A stretch of DNA of 64,000 bases from Bog-756 sp035949055 (GTDB lineage: Bacteria > Actinomycetota > Acidimicrobiia > Acidimicrobiales > RAAP-2). A model generated the notes under the pieces. That model saw only the letters and a list, made by a program, of their open reading frames with translations. It did not search any database and was not told the DNA's origin. A program made the translations under genes and the position numbers. The stretch spans positions 1 to 64,000 of the forward strand of contig DASZIO010000037.1 of NCBI GenBank assembly GCA_035949055.1, in the 5' to 3' direction. Of this stretch, positions 8,695-18,120 are shown piece after piece. Positions within the stretch are counted from its first letter, which is position 1, and the number at the start of each line of letters is the position of its first letter.

Positions 8695-9036
8695 GAAGCC
8701 AAGTCCGCTTCGACGAGACGCTAGGCGTCGACTCATTCGGAACCTGACCGATGGGCCCATGCGGCAAGCATCGGAAGAGCTCAGACCGATCTCGTCAGCA
8801 CGACGGGGTGCACGAAACCTGGGGGCCTCGCCGGTGATCGGCCGATGCCAAGTACCGTCGGGTTTGGGTGCCTCCTATCGCCGGGTATGGAAGCCACTCG
8901 GACCCGTGTTCTACGAGTCGATTCTCTGAACGATTCGGAGGGAGCCGCGGGGACTCGTCAGCAGTCCTCTATTGCGGGTAACGTTCGACCGCGGCGGCAC
9001 GGGCTCTGCTGCTAGCCCTATGTTATTCCGTCGCCA
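8695..9036. other. Convergent intergenic stretch
   Basis: About 340 bases lie between the RibD-like and hemerythrin-like genes. No coding region, terminator or RNA was recognised. Confidence 0.4.
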
Positions 9037-9582
9037 CTAGTTAGCCGGATGAGGCTCGCCAAGCGAGGAACGCTCGGCGTCGCGGACGTAACTAGCGGGA
9101 TCCCGGTCTACTGGCAGCACTCTCTCGTAGTTGCGTGCCTCGAATCCGATAAATTTCACCGCCAGGTCATGGCGCAGTTGGAGGCTGGCCGTTTGACGGA
9201 AGTCGGTGAGGCCTTCGCGTTCTTCTTCGGCCATGTGGTCGCCGTTGGCCCGGTTGACGGCGGCTATTGAGTCGTGCCAGCCGGGAGTGCCCACTTCGTG
9301 TCGGGTCGCCTCTGTGATGGCGTCGCGGATCTCGTTATGGTCCTTGATCGCGTCGAGGGTCTCCCCCTCGACACCTTTGGCGTGGCCGCTCCGGAGACCG
9401 GCCTGGAGCAGCGCTGGGTAGAAGATCTCCTCCTCGGTTGCCGCGTGTAGTTCGAGGAAGCCCGACAGACGCAACCAGACATCGCCAAGCGTCGCGGTGT
9501 CTTTGCTGGCAACCTGTTCCAGGATCGCGAACAGGCGACGCTGCTCGTGGTGATCGTCAAGGATTAGTTGGGTAATGTCCAT
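9037..9582 (-). CDS. Hemerythrin HHE-domain protein
   Basis: The protein has 181 residues. The ATG at 9582 follows a GGAGG site, although the same frame stays open far upstream. The metal ligands of the HHE cation-binding four-helix bundle are visible in order: DDHHEQRRLF, LHAATEEEIFYP, KDHNEIRDAI and DHMAEEERE. Such proteins bind a di-iron centre and oxygen, nitric oxide or iron. The C-terminal 40 residues are polar and family-typical. The gene lies alone, downstream of the FN3 gene on the same strand. Confidence 0.85.
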   Translation of the reverse strand: MDITQLILDDHHEQRRLFAILEQVASKDTATLGDVWLRLSGFLELHAATEEEIFYPALLQAGLRSGHAKGVEGETLDAIKDHNEIRDAITEATRHEVGTPGWHDSIAAVNRANGDHMAEEEREGLTDFRQTASLQLRHDLAVKFIGFEARNYERVLPVDRDPASYVRDAERSSLGEPHPAN

Positions 9583-9809
9583 CGGGCCTCCAGTGTGCTC
9601 TTTGGATGATGTGGTTGTCTGCGCCTCCCTCGTATCCCCGGCCACAGCGCGTCTCGATGATGACCCGGCCCATCTCCTCAGGCTACGCACTGCCCCTGCC
9701 GGCAGGTAGGTGGGACACCCCGGGGCCCCCGACCGGCGCTTCGGTGGCGGCCGTAGGTGGTTCAGCGCCGTCCACATTGGCGAAGCCATGCGGCCCCCCC
9801 GTCGGGTGG

Positions 9810-10244
9810 CTATGGTTCGGGCGTCACCGTGACTGATGGATCCGCCCCACCCGGGCGCAGTTCGCCGTTGGCGCGGATGATGTAGGCAGACGCGTGAACC
9901 TTGTACTTCACGCCGTTGGTGAGGCCGGTGATGGTGCAGGCTGAGGAGTTGATGCCGGGCGCTGTGCACGAATAGTGCACCATGTGGTGCGCCGTTCTGG
10001 CGACGTAGCCCGCTGGGCTGGGGGGGCAGAAATAGATATTGCACGTTGGTGATTCCGACTGCCACGTGACAATGGCCTGACCGTTTCCTGGCGTCGCCGT
10101 CACCCCAGCAGGTGGGTAGGGCAAGCTGGGGGGCGGAGGTGGTGCCCAGGCGGGAGCACTGAGCAGGAGGCTCGCTGGGCCTGCGACGAGCACGACCGCT
10201 CCAGAACGTGTGAAGAACCTGCGCAGATTTGATCCTTTGCGCAT
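9810..10244 (-). CDS. Secreted fibronectin type III domain protein
   Basis: The protein has 144 residues. The ATG at 10244 follows a strong GGGAGGTGG ribosome binding site. Residues 1-34 form a signal peptide with a twin-Arg region (RRFFTRSG) and an A-rich cleavage area, then a Pro-rich linker PPPPPSLPYPP. The rest is one FN3 domain (PAGVTATPGNGQAIVTW, later ITGLTNGVKYKVHA). Four Cys may form disulfides. It is probably an exported binding or structural protein; no enzymatic domain is present. Confidence 0.75.
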   Translation of the reverse strand: MRKGSNLRRFFTRSGAVVLVAGPASLLLSAPAWAPPPPPSLPYPPAGVTATPGNGQAIVTWQSESPTCNIYFCPPSPAGYVARTAHHMVHYSCTAPGINSSACTITGLTNGVKYKVHASAYIIRANGELRPGGADPSVTVTPEP

Positions 10245-10643
10245 ACAACCACCTCCCTTGTGAGAGTGTGCTTCGCTGGGTATGGACGTATCCCCTTTGC
10301 GGCCAACTCCGCCTCGGCTCTCTCGACGATCAACGCCCGGCGGAGCATCCCCGTAGGTTCACGCCACTCCGACTCAGCGGACCGGTCCACGATCCACCAT
10401 TCAACCTCGATGTTCTAGCTTCCACCCAAGAAAGGTGACTGTCCCTGAACGCCCCCGATCCACAACAGCACTGTTGAGGTTCGCCCCGTTGTATGTGGAT
10501 TGGGCGCTTGAGGAGTTTCTCGCCGTTCTCAGCTTTGGGCCGATTGAGGTGGCGGCTGCCGCTGGCGTCCCTTTTGGCTCGGCTTTCGCTTGTTGCCTAG
10601 GTGTCCCTGATCGCGTGTGTGTTCAGGCGGTCTCGGCGATCTT
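10245..10643. other. Gene-poor stretch upstream of the FN3 gene
   Basis: About 400 bases lie between the start of the FN3 gene and the stop of the rifampicin phosphotransferase gene. A 70-codon frame at 10435-10647 has no support. The stretch probably carries the FN3 promoter. Confidence 0.4.
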
Positions 10644-13262
10644 CTAAGTCAGGATCTCGACGTACCCCTCCGTGCCATGCACGCGGAGGTGCTGCCCGTT
10701 GCGGACCAGCTCCGTGGCCTGCTCCACGCCGACGACGGCCGGCAGACCGTACTCCCGTGCGATCACCGCGCCATGGGTCATCAGGCCCCCCACCTCCGTT
10801 ACGAGGCCTGCGATCGCGACGAACACCGGCGTCCAGCTGGGGTCCGTGTAGGCGGTGACCAGGATGTCGCCCGGTTCGAGGTCGGCCTCCGCCATGTCCA
10901 GGATGACGCGAGCCCGCCCCTCGATGATCCCGGCGGAAACCGGCAAGCCAACCAGCGCATGGGCCGGCACGTCATCGCGTCGGTACGCCCCGGCGACTAC
11001 CTCGCCATCCGACGTGAGCACCCGGGGCGGCGTGAGCGCTTGATACGACCTGAATGCGTCCTTGCGCTGGGAAATGAGCTGGTCATCTATGCGGTTCGTG
11101 CGCACGACGTCGTGGAGCTCCTGAAAGGTGAGGTAGAAGATGTCTTCTGCCTCGCGGAGCACCTGAGCTTGCACGAGCCGCTCGGCCTCTTCCAGGAGAG
11201 CCTGCTTGTAGATGAAGTAGCGGCTGACCATGCCGTACTTTGGATATTCCCGGTACCCGATGAAGGTCCGAACACGGTCGATCATTTGTTTGGCCTCTTT
11301 GGCTTTCTGCTCGCCGTCCGGCAAGGCCCGTAAGCGCTCGAGAAACTCCTGTTCCTTCGTCCAAGCCTGCTTCCGCCCCTGTTCAAAGCGCCGTTCTCCG
11401 GCGCCCGGCTCGAAGTTCTTGATGTTGCCGAGGATCATGGGCACGATCGTGGTGGGGCGTTCGCTCCAGCGTGGCCTCGTGATGTCAATCTCACCGATGC
11501 AGCGCATGCCGTACTTGTCGAGGAACGCCCGGATGGCATCCTGCGCTTCTTGCCCGCCAGCAAGCTTGGTCATGTCGTCCACGAAGCCTTCGTCCTCGAC
11601 GTGTTGGAGAAAGGCCACTACCTCCGGATGCGGACGAATCGCGTCCGCGACGTCCAGGAGCGCCAGACCCATCTCCGACGTGACGTTGTGGGGAACGGAC
11701 TGGGTGAGTGCGTCGGCGCCGTTCTTCTCGCCCAGCCACGTCTGCAACTGCTCGTTGAGCCACCCCGTGGCCTCCATCGCCGACATGAAGACTTGATGGC
11801 TCCGGGGATCGAACAGGATCCGCTTCAGTCCCTGGATGTCCGCCAGGATGAAGTCGAACAGCGCCGATCCGGATTTCGTCCGGATGTCGCGTTTCAAGGC
11901 GGCGATGGATTCCTGGTTACGTCCGATCAGCTTCTCGACGATGACTGGATCGGTCTCGATCGGGGCTTGCGCGCGGGCGGGCGTCACGCCTGTACCCTCG
12001 CCCGGGAGCGACGGTACGAAGTCGCCACGTTCAAGGATGCTCTCCAGCGCGTCCCCGATCAGCGGATCGGATTTCACGGCCACGTTGAGGAGGCCCGCGC
12101 GTCTCGCCGGCGACCCCAGGTCCGGGGCGACATCCACGAACAACCTCCCCCCGGCCACGTACATCGGCCGGGGGGTCGTCAATTGCCAGAAGGAGATCCC
12201 CAGCGGCTTCATGGCGTCGGTCATCATCTGCCCATGACCGACGGAGATGAAGACGTGGTTCTCCTGGTCACCGACATCGGGGATGGGGAACAGCGTGGTG
12301 ATCGGCCGGCTCTGCACGATCTGAAACCCATCATCGTCCAGGCACCATTCGATGTCCTGGGGGTGGCCGAAGTGCGCTTCGATCGTCCGCCCCAGCTGTG
12401 CAAGTCGCACGACCTGCGCATCCGTCAGCGCCGGCTGTTCCTGCCGCTCCGGGTCGATCGCATCTTCGTGAGTCCCGCCTGACGGCGAGGCATGGATGGC
12501 AACCTGCTTTGTGGCAATCTGCTTCGTAACGATTCTGCCGTCGCGCACCGTGTAGGCGTCCGGGTTCACCCGGCCTGACACCACTGACTCGCCGAGGCCG
12601 AAGCTGGCCTCTACTACAACGACCTTGCGGTTGGACGTGACGGGGTCGGTCGTGAACAGAATGCCGGCCGAGTGCGGGACCACCATCTGCTGCACGACCA
12701 CGCCCATGGAAACCTTCCGGTGGTCGAAGCCGTTCCGCAGGCGGTAGGTCACGGCCCGCTCAGCGAACAGGGAGGCCCAGCAGCGGCTGATGTGCTGGAG
12801 GATCGCCGACGACCCCACGACGTTCAGGTAGGTGTCCTGCTGGCCGGCGAACGAGTCCGTCGGTAGGTCCTCCGCTGTCGCGCTGGATCTGATCGCGTAG
12901 GCGGCTTGCTCGCCGAGCCGGGCGACCGAGCCGGTGATCGCCGCTGCCAGATCGTCGGGTATGGCGATCCCTTCGACTGTCCGACGCATCTCCGCGCCCT
13001 GCGTGCGGATCGCCTCCACGTCATCCGCGTTCAGGCGCGATAGCCGATCAAGCCGATCGTCGATAGACGGTGCTCCAGCCATGATCCGCCGTAAGGCATC
13101 CGTCGTCACGCAGAAGCCGGCAGGGACGCGGATGCCGTCGATCCGCGAGAGCTCACCGAGGTGGGCGCCCTTGCCGCCAACGAGCGCGACCTGAGTCTGG
13201 TCGATATCCAGGAAGCCCAATACGTCGTTGTCCGTCGGTCCCCCCTTGAGCCCCTCAGGCAT
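10644..13262 (-). CDS. rph: Rifampicin phosphotransferase (rifamycin-inactivating)
   Basis: The protein has 872 residues from the ATG at 13262, close to the ~865 usual for the family; a GTG at 13319 and an ATG at 13310 would add an unneeded extension. The N-terminal ATP-grasp part begins VALVGGKGAHLGELSRI and continues with AIRSSATAEDLP and the QSRPITT segment. The central domain (GHGQMMTDAMKPLG onward) corresponds to the rifampicin-binding region. The C-terminal swivelling domain has the phospho-acceptor His830 in GGLMTHGAVIAREYG. The overall pattern fits Rph rather than PEP synthase, which lacks this central domain. The known reaction is ATP-dependent phosphorylation of the rifamycin ansa-chain hydroxyl, giving resistance. 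A rifamycin-associated element lies about 60 bases upstream. Confidence 0.9.
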   Translation of the reverse strand: MPEGLKGGPTDNDVLGFLDIDQTQVALVGGKGAHLGELSRIDGIRVPAGFCVTTDALRRIMAGAPSIDDRLDRLSRLNADDVEAIRTQGAEMRRTVEGIAIPDDLAAAITGSVARLGEQAAYAIRSSATAEDLPTDSFAGQQDTYLNVVGSSAILQHISRCWASLFAERAVTYRLRNGFDHRKVSMGVVVQQMVVPHSAGILFTTDPVTSNRKVVVVEASFGLGESVVSGRVNPDAYTVRDGRIVTKQIATKQVAIHASPSGGTHEDAIDPERQEQPALTDAQVVRLAQLGRTIEAHFGHPQDIEWCLDDDGFQIVQSRPITTLFPIPDVGDQENHVFISVGHGQMMTDAMKPLGISFWQLTTPRPMYVAGGRLFVDVAPDLGSPARRAGLLNVAVKSDPLIGDALESILERGDFVPSLPGEGTGVTPARAQAPIETDPVIVEKLIGRNQESIAALKRDIRTKSGSALFDFILADIQGLKRILFDPRSHQVFMSAMEATGWLNEQLQTWLGEKNGADALTQSVPHNVTSEMGLALLDVADAIRPHPEVVAFLQHVEDEGFVDDMTKLAGGQEAQDAIRAFLDKYGMRCIGEIDITRPRWSERPTTIVPMILGNIKNFEPGAGERRFEQGRKQAWTKEQEFLERLRALPDGEQKAKEAKQMIDRVRTFIGYREYPKYGMVSRYFIYKQALLEEAERLVQAQVLREAEDIFYLTFQELHDVVRTNRIDDQLISQRKDAFRSYQALTPPRVLTSDGEVVAGAYRRDDVPAHALVGLPVSAGIIEGRARVILDMAEADLEPGDILVTAYTDPSWTPVFVAIAGLVTEVGGLMTHGAVIAREYGLPAVVGVEQATELVRNGQHLRVHGTEGYVEILT

Positions 13263-13323
13263 TTCGTTCCTACTGTCGCGAACGCTTGTGTTCGGACTTG
13301 TGGCGTGCATTGTCAGCACACCC

Positions 13324-13346
13324 GGGGTCCTTGCAGCAAGACCCCC
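13324..13346 (-). promoter_or_regulatory. Rifamycin-associated element (RAE) upstream of rph
   Basis: This 23-base palindrome has arms GGGGTCCTTGC and GCAAGACCCC around a single central base. It matches the published RAE pattern (GGGG, CTTGC, GCAAG, CCC) that precedes rifamycin-inactivation genes in actinobacteria and confers rifamycin-inducible expression. Its distance of about 60 bases to the rph start is as expected for a promoter element. Confidence 0.8.
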
Positions 13347-13848
13347 ACCTCGGTGTATGGTGGTAGTGGCGGGGAAGATGATCTGGCTTCCTTGGCGGCA
13401 TGCACGCTGGACATCTCACCCAAGCCGCGCTCGAGGCTCACCCACACGCCCAGAAGTGCGGGTCAGGGGTGCTGCATCTCCCCCGATCAGGGGCATCCAC
13501 CCCCACCGGTAACGGTACTTTTCGGCCTGGGTCTGCCCGCAACGTCCGGTTCCACGATTGTCTTTGGAAGATGCTCTCCTTTCTCGGCGAAGAGCGTCGA
13601 TCGGCGTGGGATTGGTTGGAGTCAACGGTGAGCGACGTGATTGAAGAGCAGGCCAACTGGCCGCACCACACTCTCCACGGTGACCAAGTTCGGGGATCCC
13701 CTGAGTGCCTGGCTAAGGAATACCCGATCAGGTGACGTTGATGAACCCCGCCGAGGTAGAACGGGGTGCAGTCTCCACGCCCTCTACCGACCTGCGGTGT
13801 GAACAGCTGTTCGTCAACCGAGTGTCGGATTGGGCCATGACTACTTCC
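13347..13848. other. Gene-poor stretch upstream of rph
   Basis: About 500 bases probably contain the rph promoter region next to the RAE. Open frames on the plus strand here (for example 13400-13735) overlap one another and have no domain or ribosome binding site. Confidence 0.35.
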
Positions 13849-14256
13849 TTACTTCCTTACTTCAACTTCAGCACGAACGAATACTTCAAGCAGACGTTCT
13901 GCTCGACAGTTGATCGGAGCCAAAACAAATAGCTCAGTGTTGGTCAAGTAACCAAGCAAAACGTTTTGATCAACGGATCGGTCCAATATTTCAGCATGGA
14001 GGTTGAGAGCGCCTCCGCCCAAGGCCGATCGATGCTCGAGTCGGACCCAATCAAATTCGCTCCATAGATACTGCGCTGTTTCGAGTAGGTCGCCACCCGT
14101 CACAAAGAAGTTCACATGGTCAGACGCCGCAACAGCACGATCGTCTACGTGGAATTCGCCTTCCGTGACTTTCGTTGGCACGCCTTCGATCCAGCCCGCA
14201 GAGGTGAGAATGTGCTGTGCCTTGCCTCGATCTATCCCCCATCTCCGCACGAGCAA
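13849..14256 (-). CDS. Hypothetical protein in an AT-richer islet
   Basis: The frame has 135 codons from a TTG at 14256, with a GTG two codons later as alternative start. Codon choice looks like real coding, with balanced third positions and regular hydrophobic spacing such as GGDLLETAQYLWSEFDWVRLEH. It is clearly less GC-biased than the surrounding genes, which points to foreign origin. No family was recognised. A TATAAT-like GATAAAAT lies immediately upstream. It could be a truncated remnant of a larger gene. Confidence 0.45.
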   Translation of the reverse strand: MLVRRWGIDRGKAQHILTSAGWIEGVPTKVTEGEFHVDDRAVAASDHVNFFVTGGDLLETAQYLWSEFDWVRLEHRSALGGGALNLHAEILDRSVDQNVLLGYLTNTELFVLAPINCRAERLLEVFVRAEVEVRK

Positions 14257-14741
14257 ATTTTATCGGGCCTTGAGGCCTGTATCGACTGTCGCAACCTGTT
14301 CTGTTCGTGATCCATGACGACGCTCGAGTAGGACGCGCCCTTCAAGAGGATCTCAGCCGACGGTTTGGGAAAGACTTTCGAGTAATTAGCGAATCGTCTG
14401 CAGAGCTGGATTGGTGATGCTGATCGACTTGCCTGCTGAGCACAAATCAGTACCACTGCTCATCGTCGTCCACAACTTGAGCAAGATGTCGGGAGTCGAC
14501 TTCTGACATGCTCGCCTGGCACGAGCTCCACGTGCTCGAGCCTCACTGTGCCGATGACACCACCAGCTGCAACGCTTCTCGTCCATCGCTGCAGGACCGA
14601 CCCACGGGACCGGGTCAAAGGCGTCCCGTGGGGTGCCGCCCGGGAGTCAGGCGGCCGGCACAGCTCGGATTGATCGGGGCATCGCATGACGGCTATAAGT
14701 CGGTGGTCACGTGCAACGATGCAGCCGCGGAAAGGGGGTCG
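14257..14741. other. Gene-poor, AT-richer stretch
   Basis: About 480 bases precede the LLM monooxygenase. The first half keeps the low GC of the islet and the second half returns to the window's normal composition. No gene is supported. Confidence 0.4.
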
Positions 14742-15755
14742 ATGACACACGAGCTTGCACCGCCCAGCTTGCTGTTCGGCCTTCGCTTCGACTTTCGCAA
14801 CCCGGGGTTCGCGGGCACGACGATGGCGGACCGGTATGCCGCGGCACTGGACATGGCCGAGTGGGCCGACAGGTTGGGTTGCATAAGCATCGCCGTCTCC
14901 GAGCACCATGGCTCACCGGACGGCTATCTTCCCAGTCCGGTTCCGATGCTGGCCGCGATGGCGGCTCGCACCACACACGTTCGCCTTCTCGTGGGTGCAC
15001 TGATCGCGCCCTTTCACGACCCGCTGCGCCTGGCCGAGGAGATGGTGGTGCTCGACCACCTCAGCAAGGGTCGCGTCGACGTCATCGTAGCGGGCGGCTA
15101 CGTGCATGAGGAATTCGCCATGTTCGACGTGCCGATGAAGGAGCGGGGGATGCGGGTCACGGAAACCGTGACCACGTTGAAGGCAGCCTTCGCGGGAGAG
15201 CCCTTCGTCTATCGGGGTCGGACGGTGCACGTGACGCCGGCACCGTTCCGGCCCGGCGGCCCCACCGTCCTGCTCGGTGGCAGCAGCGATGCCGCGGCCC
15301 GGAGGGCGGCCCGCATCGCCGACGGGTTCATCCCGTCGGTTCCCGAGGTGTGGGGAGCCTACCGAGACGAGGTCCAAGAGCTCGGGCGCCCCGACCCCGG
15401 CCCCAGCCCCATCGGCGAGAACAGGGTCGTGGCGCTGGCTGAGGATCCCGAAATGGCGTGGGGCCAAATGGCGCCGTTCTTCCAGCATGAGATGAATTCC
15501 TATGGCGAATGGCAGGCCCAAGATGACATCGCCTCTCCATTTCACACCGTGCCCAACGTTGACGAGCTTCGCGGCACGGGCCGGTACTGCGTGATGACGC
15601 CGGAGCAGTTCGTGGACGAACAGAGAAGCTCCCCGCTTCGCTTCACGGTGTTCCATCCACTGTGTGGCGGGATGCCGATTGATCTGGCCTGGTCGAGCCT
15701 GGTCCTGCTGGAGCGTGAGGTGCTACCGGCGTTGAGAGTCCATCACAGTGGTTGA
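14742..15755 (+). CDS. LLM-class flavin-dependent oxidoreductase
   Basis: The protein has 337 residues. The ATG at 14742 (MTHELAPP) follows an AAAGGGGG site; the frame is open further upstream without any family similarity. The TIM-barrel pattern of the bacterial luciferase-like family is visible: FGLRFDFRNP, ISIAVSEHHGSPDGYLPSP, TTHVRLLVGALIAPFHDPLRLAEEMVVLDHLSKGRV and GGPTVLLGGSSDAAARRAARIADGF. It uses FMN or F420 to oxidise an unknown substrate. The next gene, an SRPBCC protein, is 22 bases away and probably co-transcribed. Confidence 0.9.
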   Translation: MTHELAPPSLLFGLRFDFRNPGFAGTTMADRYAAALDMAEWADRLGCISIAVSEHHGSPDGYLPSPVPMLAAMAARTTHVRLLVGALIAPFHDPLRLAEEMVVLDHLSKGRVDVIVAGGYVHEEFAMFDVPMKERGMRVTETVTTLKAAFAGEPFVYRGRTVHVTPAPFRPGGPTVLLGGSSDAAARRAARIADGFIPSVPEVWGAYRDEVQELGRPDPGPSPIGENRVVALAEDPEMAWGQMAPFFQHEMNSYGEWQAQDDIASPFHTVPNVDELRGTGRYCVMTPEQFVDEQRSSPLRFTVFHPLCGGMPIDLAWSSLVLLEREVLPALRVHHSG

Positions 15756-15777
15756 GTGCAATTGATGGTGGACCGGC

Positions 15778-16287
15778 ATGGACGATTGGCGGCTGGTCCT
15801 GATGGACGTTGAGCGCTTCGAGGTCCAGCGCAGCATCGCCGCTGACCCGTCGACGATATTTCGGCTGTTGTCCAGTCCGCGTGGGCACGTCGCCATCGAC
15901 GCCTCCGGAATGCTGATGGACGCGGCGGGAGAGTCAGTCCACGCTGTGGGCGACTCCTTCATCGTCCACATGGACCGCGAGGCATTGAACGACCGACCGA
16001 TGGGGCGCTACGACGTCGTCGTGACCATCGTCACGTTCACTCCCGACCGCGAGATTGCGTGGACTGTGGCCGGCGAGACTCGACCGTCAGCCGGCCACGT
16101 GTACGGCTACCGACTGGAGGCGACCGAGAATGGCACGCTCGTCACCTCGTACTACGACTGGTCCTCGATCGACCCAGCGTTGAAGAGAACGGGAATCTTT
16201 CCCGTCCTACCCGAGCATGCGATCCGTGCGACGCTCGGTATCCTGGCCCGGACCGTGGAACGGGTCGGATCGGATGAACTGAAGTGA
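15778..16287 (+). CDS. SRPBCC-family protein
   Basis: The protein has 169 residues from the ATG at 15778; the ATG at 15802 is possible. The START-like opening VQRSIAADPSTIFRLLSSP, central strands (GRYDVVVTIVTFTPDREIAWTV) and the terminal helix (IRATLGILARTVERV) are visible. It is related to the 6899-7399 protein. Its closeness to the LLM oxidoreductase suggests it binds the same hydrophobic substrate or product. No catalytic residue is assignable. Confidence 0.7.
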   Translation: MDDWRLVLMDVERFEVQRSIAADPSTIFRLLSSPRGHVAIDASGMLMDAAGESVHAVGDSFIVHMDREALNDRPMGRYDVVVTIVTFTPDREIAWTVAGETRPSAGHVYGYRLEATENGTLVTSYYDWSSIDPALKRTGIFPVLPEHAIRATLGILARTVERVGSDELK

Positions 16288-16382
16288 ACGAGCTCCTCCT
16301 TGCCCGGGTATTGCCTGAAACGGTTTGCGAGTGATCCGCCCGCCCTCCTGCACTCCCCTCGCACCTGTCGTACAATCGAGCC

Positions 16383-16880
16383 GTGGACGCGAGTGAGCCG
16401 GTGACTGCTTCCGACCTGTGGGTCGAGTCATACCAGGGCGAGGTGCTCGGCGAGTCGTTGTTCGCGCGGCTGGCAGAACGTGAGCGCGATCCGGAGCACC
16501 GCCACCAGCTCGAGATGCTCACCGTGCTCGAGCGGGCCACGAAAGAGCTGGCGGAGCCGGTGCTCGAGAAGCGCGCGCTCGACTGGGGTGATACTGCTGC
16601 CAGCGAGACTACTGCGGCCCAGTTCGCCGACGGCCTGGCCGGAACTTCGTGGGAGGAGTTCCTCGGTTCGTTCGAGCCGGTCATCTCCGATTTCCTGGCC
16701 AAGTATCGCAAGTTGACCGACTTGGCCGAGAGCGAGACCGAGCGCAGCGTCGCCGAGGCCTACGTGGCCCATGAGCTGGCGCTCGCCTCGTTCGTCCGCC
16801 GAGGCCTCGGCCACGAGCCCGGAGAGCCGCTCGCCGAGATCCTCGCCCTGCCCCACGTGGCCGCGGCACTGGCGACCTGA
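16383..16880 (+). CDS. Putative ferritin-like helical-bundle protein
   Basis: The protein has 165 residues from a GTG at 16383. It is almost entirely helical and acidic. ESYQGEVLGESLFARLAE followed by HRHQLEMLTVLERATKE, and later AEAYVAHELALASF, resembles the ExxH-type metal-ligand spacing of ferritin-like four-helix bundles. The match is by pattern only. No pathway is suggested by the neighbours; the SDR gene starts 88 bases downstream. Confidence 0.55.
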   Translation: MDASEPVTASDLWVESYQGEVLGESLFARLAERERDPEHRHQLEMLTVLERATKELAEPVLEKRALDWGDTAASETTAAQFADGLAGTSWEEFLGSFEPVISDFLAKYRKLTDLAESETERSVAEAYVAHELALASFVRRGLGHEPGEPLAEILALPHVAAALAT

Positions 16881-16968
16881 ACGCCCCACTTCCTCGGGTC
16901 GGCGGACACTGCAAAAAACGGACAGCCGTCCCGTCATCCCTTCCCGTGTCGAGCCGGAGAAGCAGGGC

Positions 16969-17826
16969 ATGAGCACACAAAGACCCTCCGACGTCGCCCC
17001 CATAAGGGACTGGGGCCGGCTGCTCGACGGCAGGGTGGCGGTGGTCACCGGCGCGGGTGACGGCATCGGAAGGGCGATCGCCCGTCTCTTTGCCGCCCAC
17101 GGCGCGCTCGTGGAGATCGCCGAGGTCGATCCCGATGGCGCCGCTCGCGTGAGCATGGAGATCGCGGAGGGTGGAACGGGTACGGCAGAGCCGCACGTGG
17201 TCGATGTCACGCAAGCCGCCGATGTCGAACGAATGGCGGCCGCCGTGCTCGGCCGGCACGGTCGTGTCGACGTCTTGGTCAACAACGTCGGCGACTACCG
17301 ACCGCACGTTCCCTTCGAACATTCCAGTCCCGAGTCGTGGGACGCCATGTACCGGATCAATCTGTTTCATGTGTTGGCCGTGACCCGCGCCTTTATCGGC
17401 AGCATGGTCGAACGGGGCCAAGGCTCGATCGTGAACGTGCACTCGGTGGAGGGGCTCCGGGGATTTCCCGGCGACCCCGTCTACGCAGCCATGAAGGCTG
17501 CGGTCGCCCATTTCACTACCAGCCTGGCCGTCACCATGGGACGCCGAGGCGTGCGAGTGAACGCCATCGCCCCCGACCTCACCCAGTCCTCCCAGGTCGA
17601 CTACACGGGCGCCTCCGAAGGGAGCGACCTCTGGGGCTCCTGGGCTCCGGTAGGCCGTCTGGGCTGGCCCGAGGACCAGGCCCGGGTGGCCCTTTTCCTC
17701 GCCTCGGACCTCGCCGGGTACGTAACCGGTCACACCATCCCGGTCGATGGTGGGACCCGGGCGGGCGGGGGCTGGTTCTACTCTCCCGCCGCCGGCCGGT
17801 TCGTCAACCGGCCCAGGTCGCTCTAG
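16969..17826 (+). CDS. SDR-family NAD(P)-dependent oxidoreductase
   Basis: The protein has 285 residues. The ATG at 16969 (MSTQRPSD) is the first start compatible with the fold. It has the classical SDR motifs: TGAGDGIGRA for the cofactor, NNVGDYR, a Ser in NVHSVEGLRG, and the YxxxK pair in VYAAMKAAVAHFT. Asp at the end of the second strand region (AEVDPDG) suggests NAD(H) preference. The C-terminus has the usual GYVTGHTIPVDGG. The substrate is unknown. Confidence 0.9.
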   Translation: MSTQRPSDVAPIRDWGRLLDGRVAVVTGAGDGIGRAIARLFAAHGALVEIAEVDPDGAARVSMEIAEGGTGTAEPHVVDVTQAADVERMAAAVLGRHGRVDVLVNNVGDYRPHVPFEHSSPESWDAMYRINLFHVLAVTRAFIGSMVERGQGSIVNVHSVEGLRGFPGDPVYAAMKAAVAHFTTSLAVTMGRRGVRVNAIAPDLTQSSQVDYTGASEGSDLWGSWAPVGRLGWPEDQARVALFLASDLAGYVTGHTIPVDGGTRAGGGWFYSPAAGRFVNRPRSL

Positions 17827-17865
17827 GCCAGCTCGGGTCGGCCGGACCGCACGTAGGGTGTGTCC

Positions 17866-18120
17866 ATGTGCCGAAACATCACCACCCTTCGGGGCCTCGA
17901 GCCCGGGCCCACCGCTGAGGAGATCGAGGCGGCAGCTCGGCAGTATGTCCGCAAGGTAAGCGGCGTGCAGAGCGTCTCCGCGGCGACGGAGGACGCGTTC
18001 GACGTCGCCGTCCGGAGGGTCGCCGACGCGACCACGAAGCTACTGGCCGATCTCCCGCCGCGCCGCCAGCCGCCGCCCACGCTTCCACCGCTCCGCCGGC
18101 TGGCCGCGGGCAAGCACTGA
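17866..18120 (+). CDS. DUF2277 family protein
   Basis: The protein has 84 residues. The ATG at 17866 gives the family's characteristic MCRNITTLRGLEPG opening; an in-frame GTG two codons upstream is less likely. The helix VRKVSGVQSVS and the later FDVAVRRVADATTKLLADL region also match DUF2277, a small actinobacterial and proteobacterial family of unknown function. The Pro-rich tail is typical. Confidence 0.85.
   Translation: MCRNITTLRGLEPGPTAEEIEAAARQYVRKVSGVQSVSAATEDAFDVAVRRVADATTKLLADLPPRRQPPPTLPPLRRLAAGKH

Noticed and set aside
10435..10647. Plus-strand 70-codon frame upstream of the FN3 gene
   Set aside because: No ribosome binding site or family; it runs into the antisense of the phosphotransferase gene.
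13400..13735. Plus-strand 111-codon frame beside the RAE
   Set aside because: Several overlapping frames of similar length in the same stretch; no domain and no start signal.
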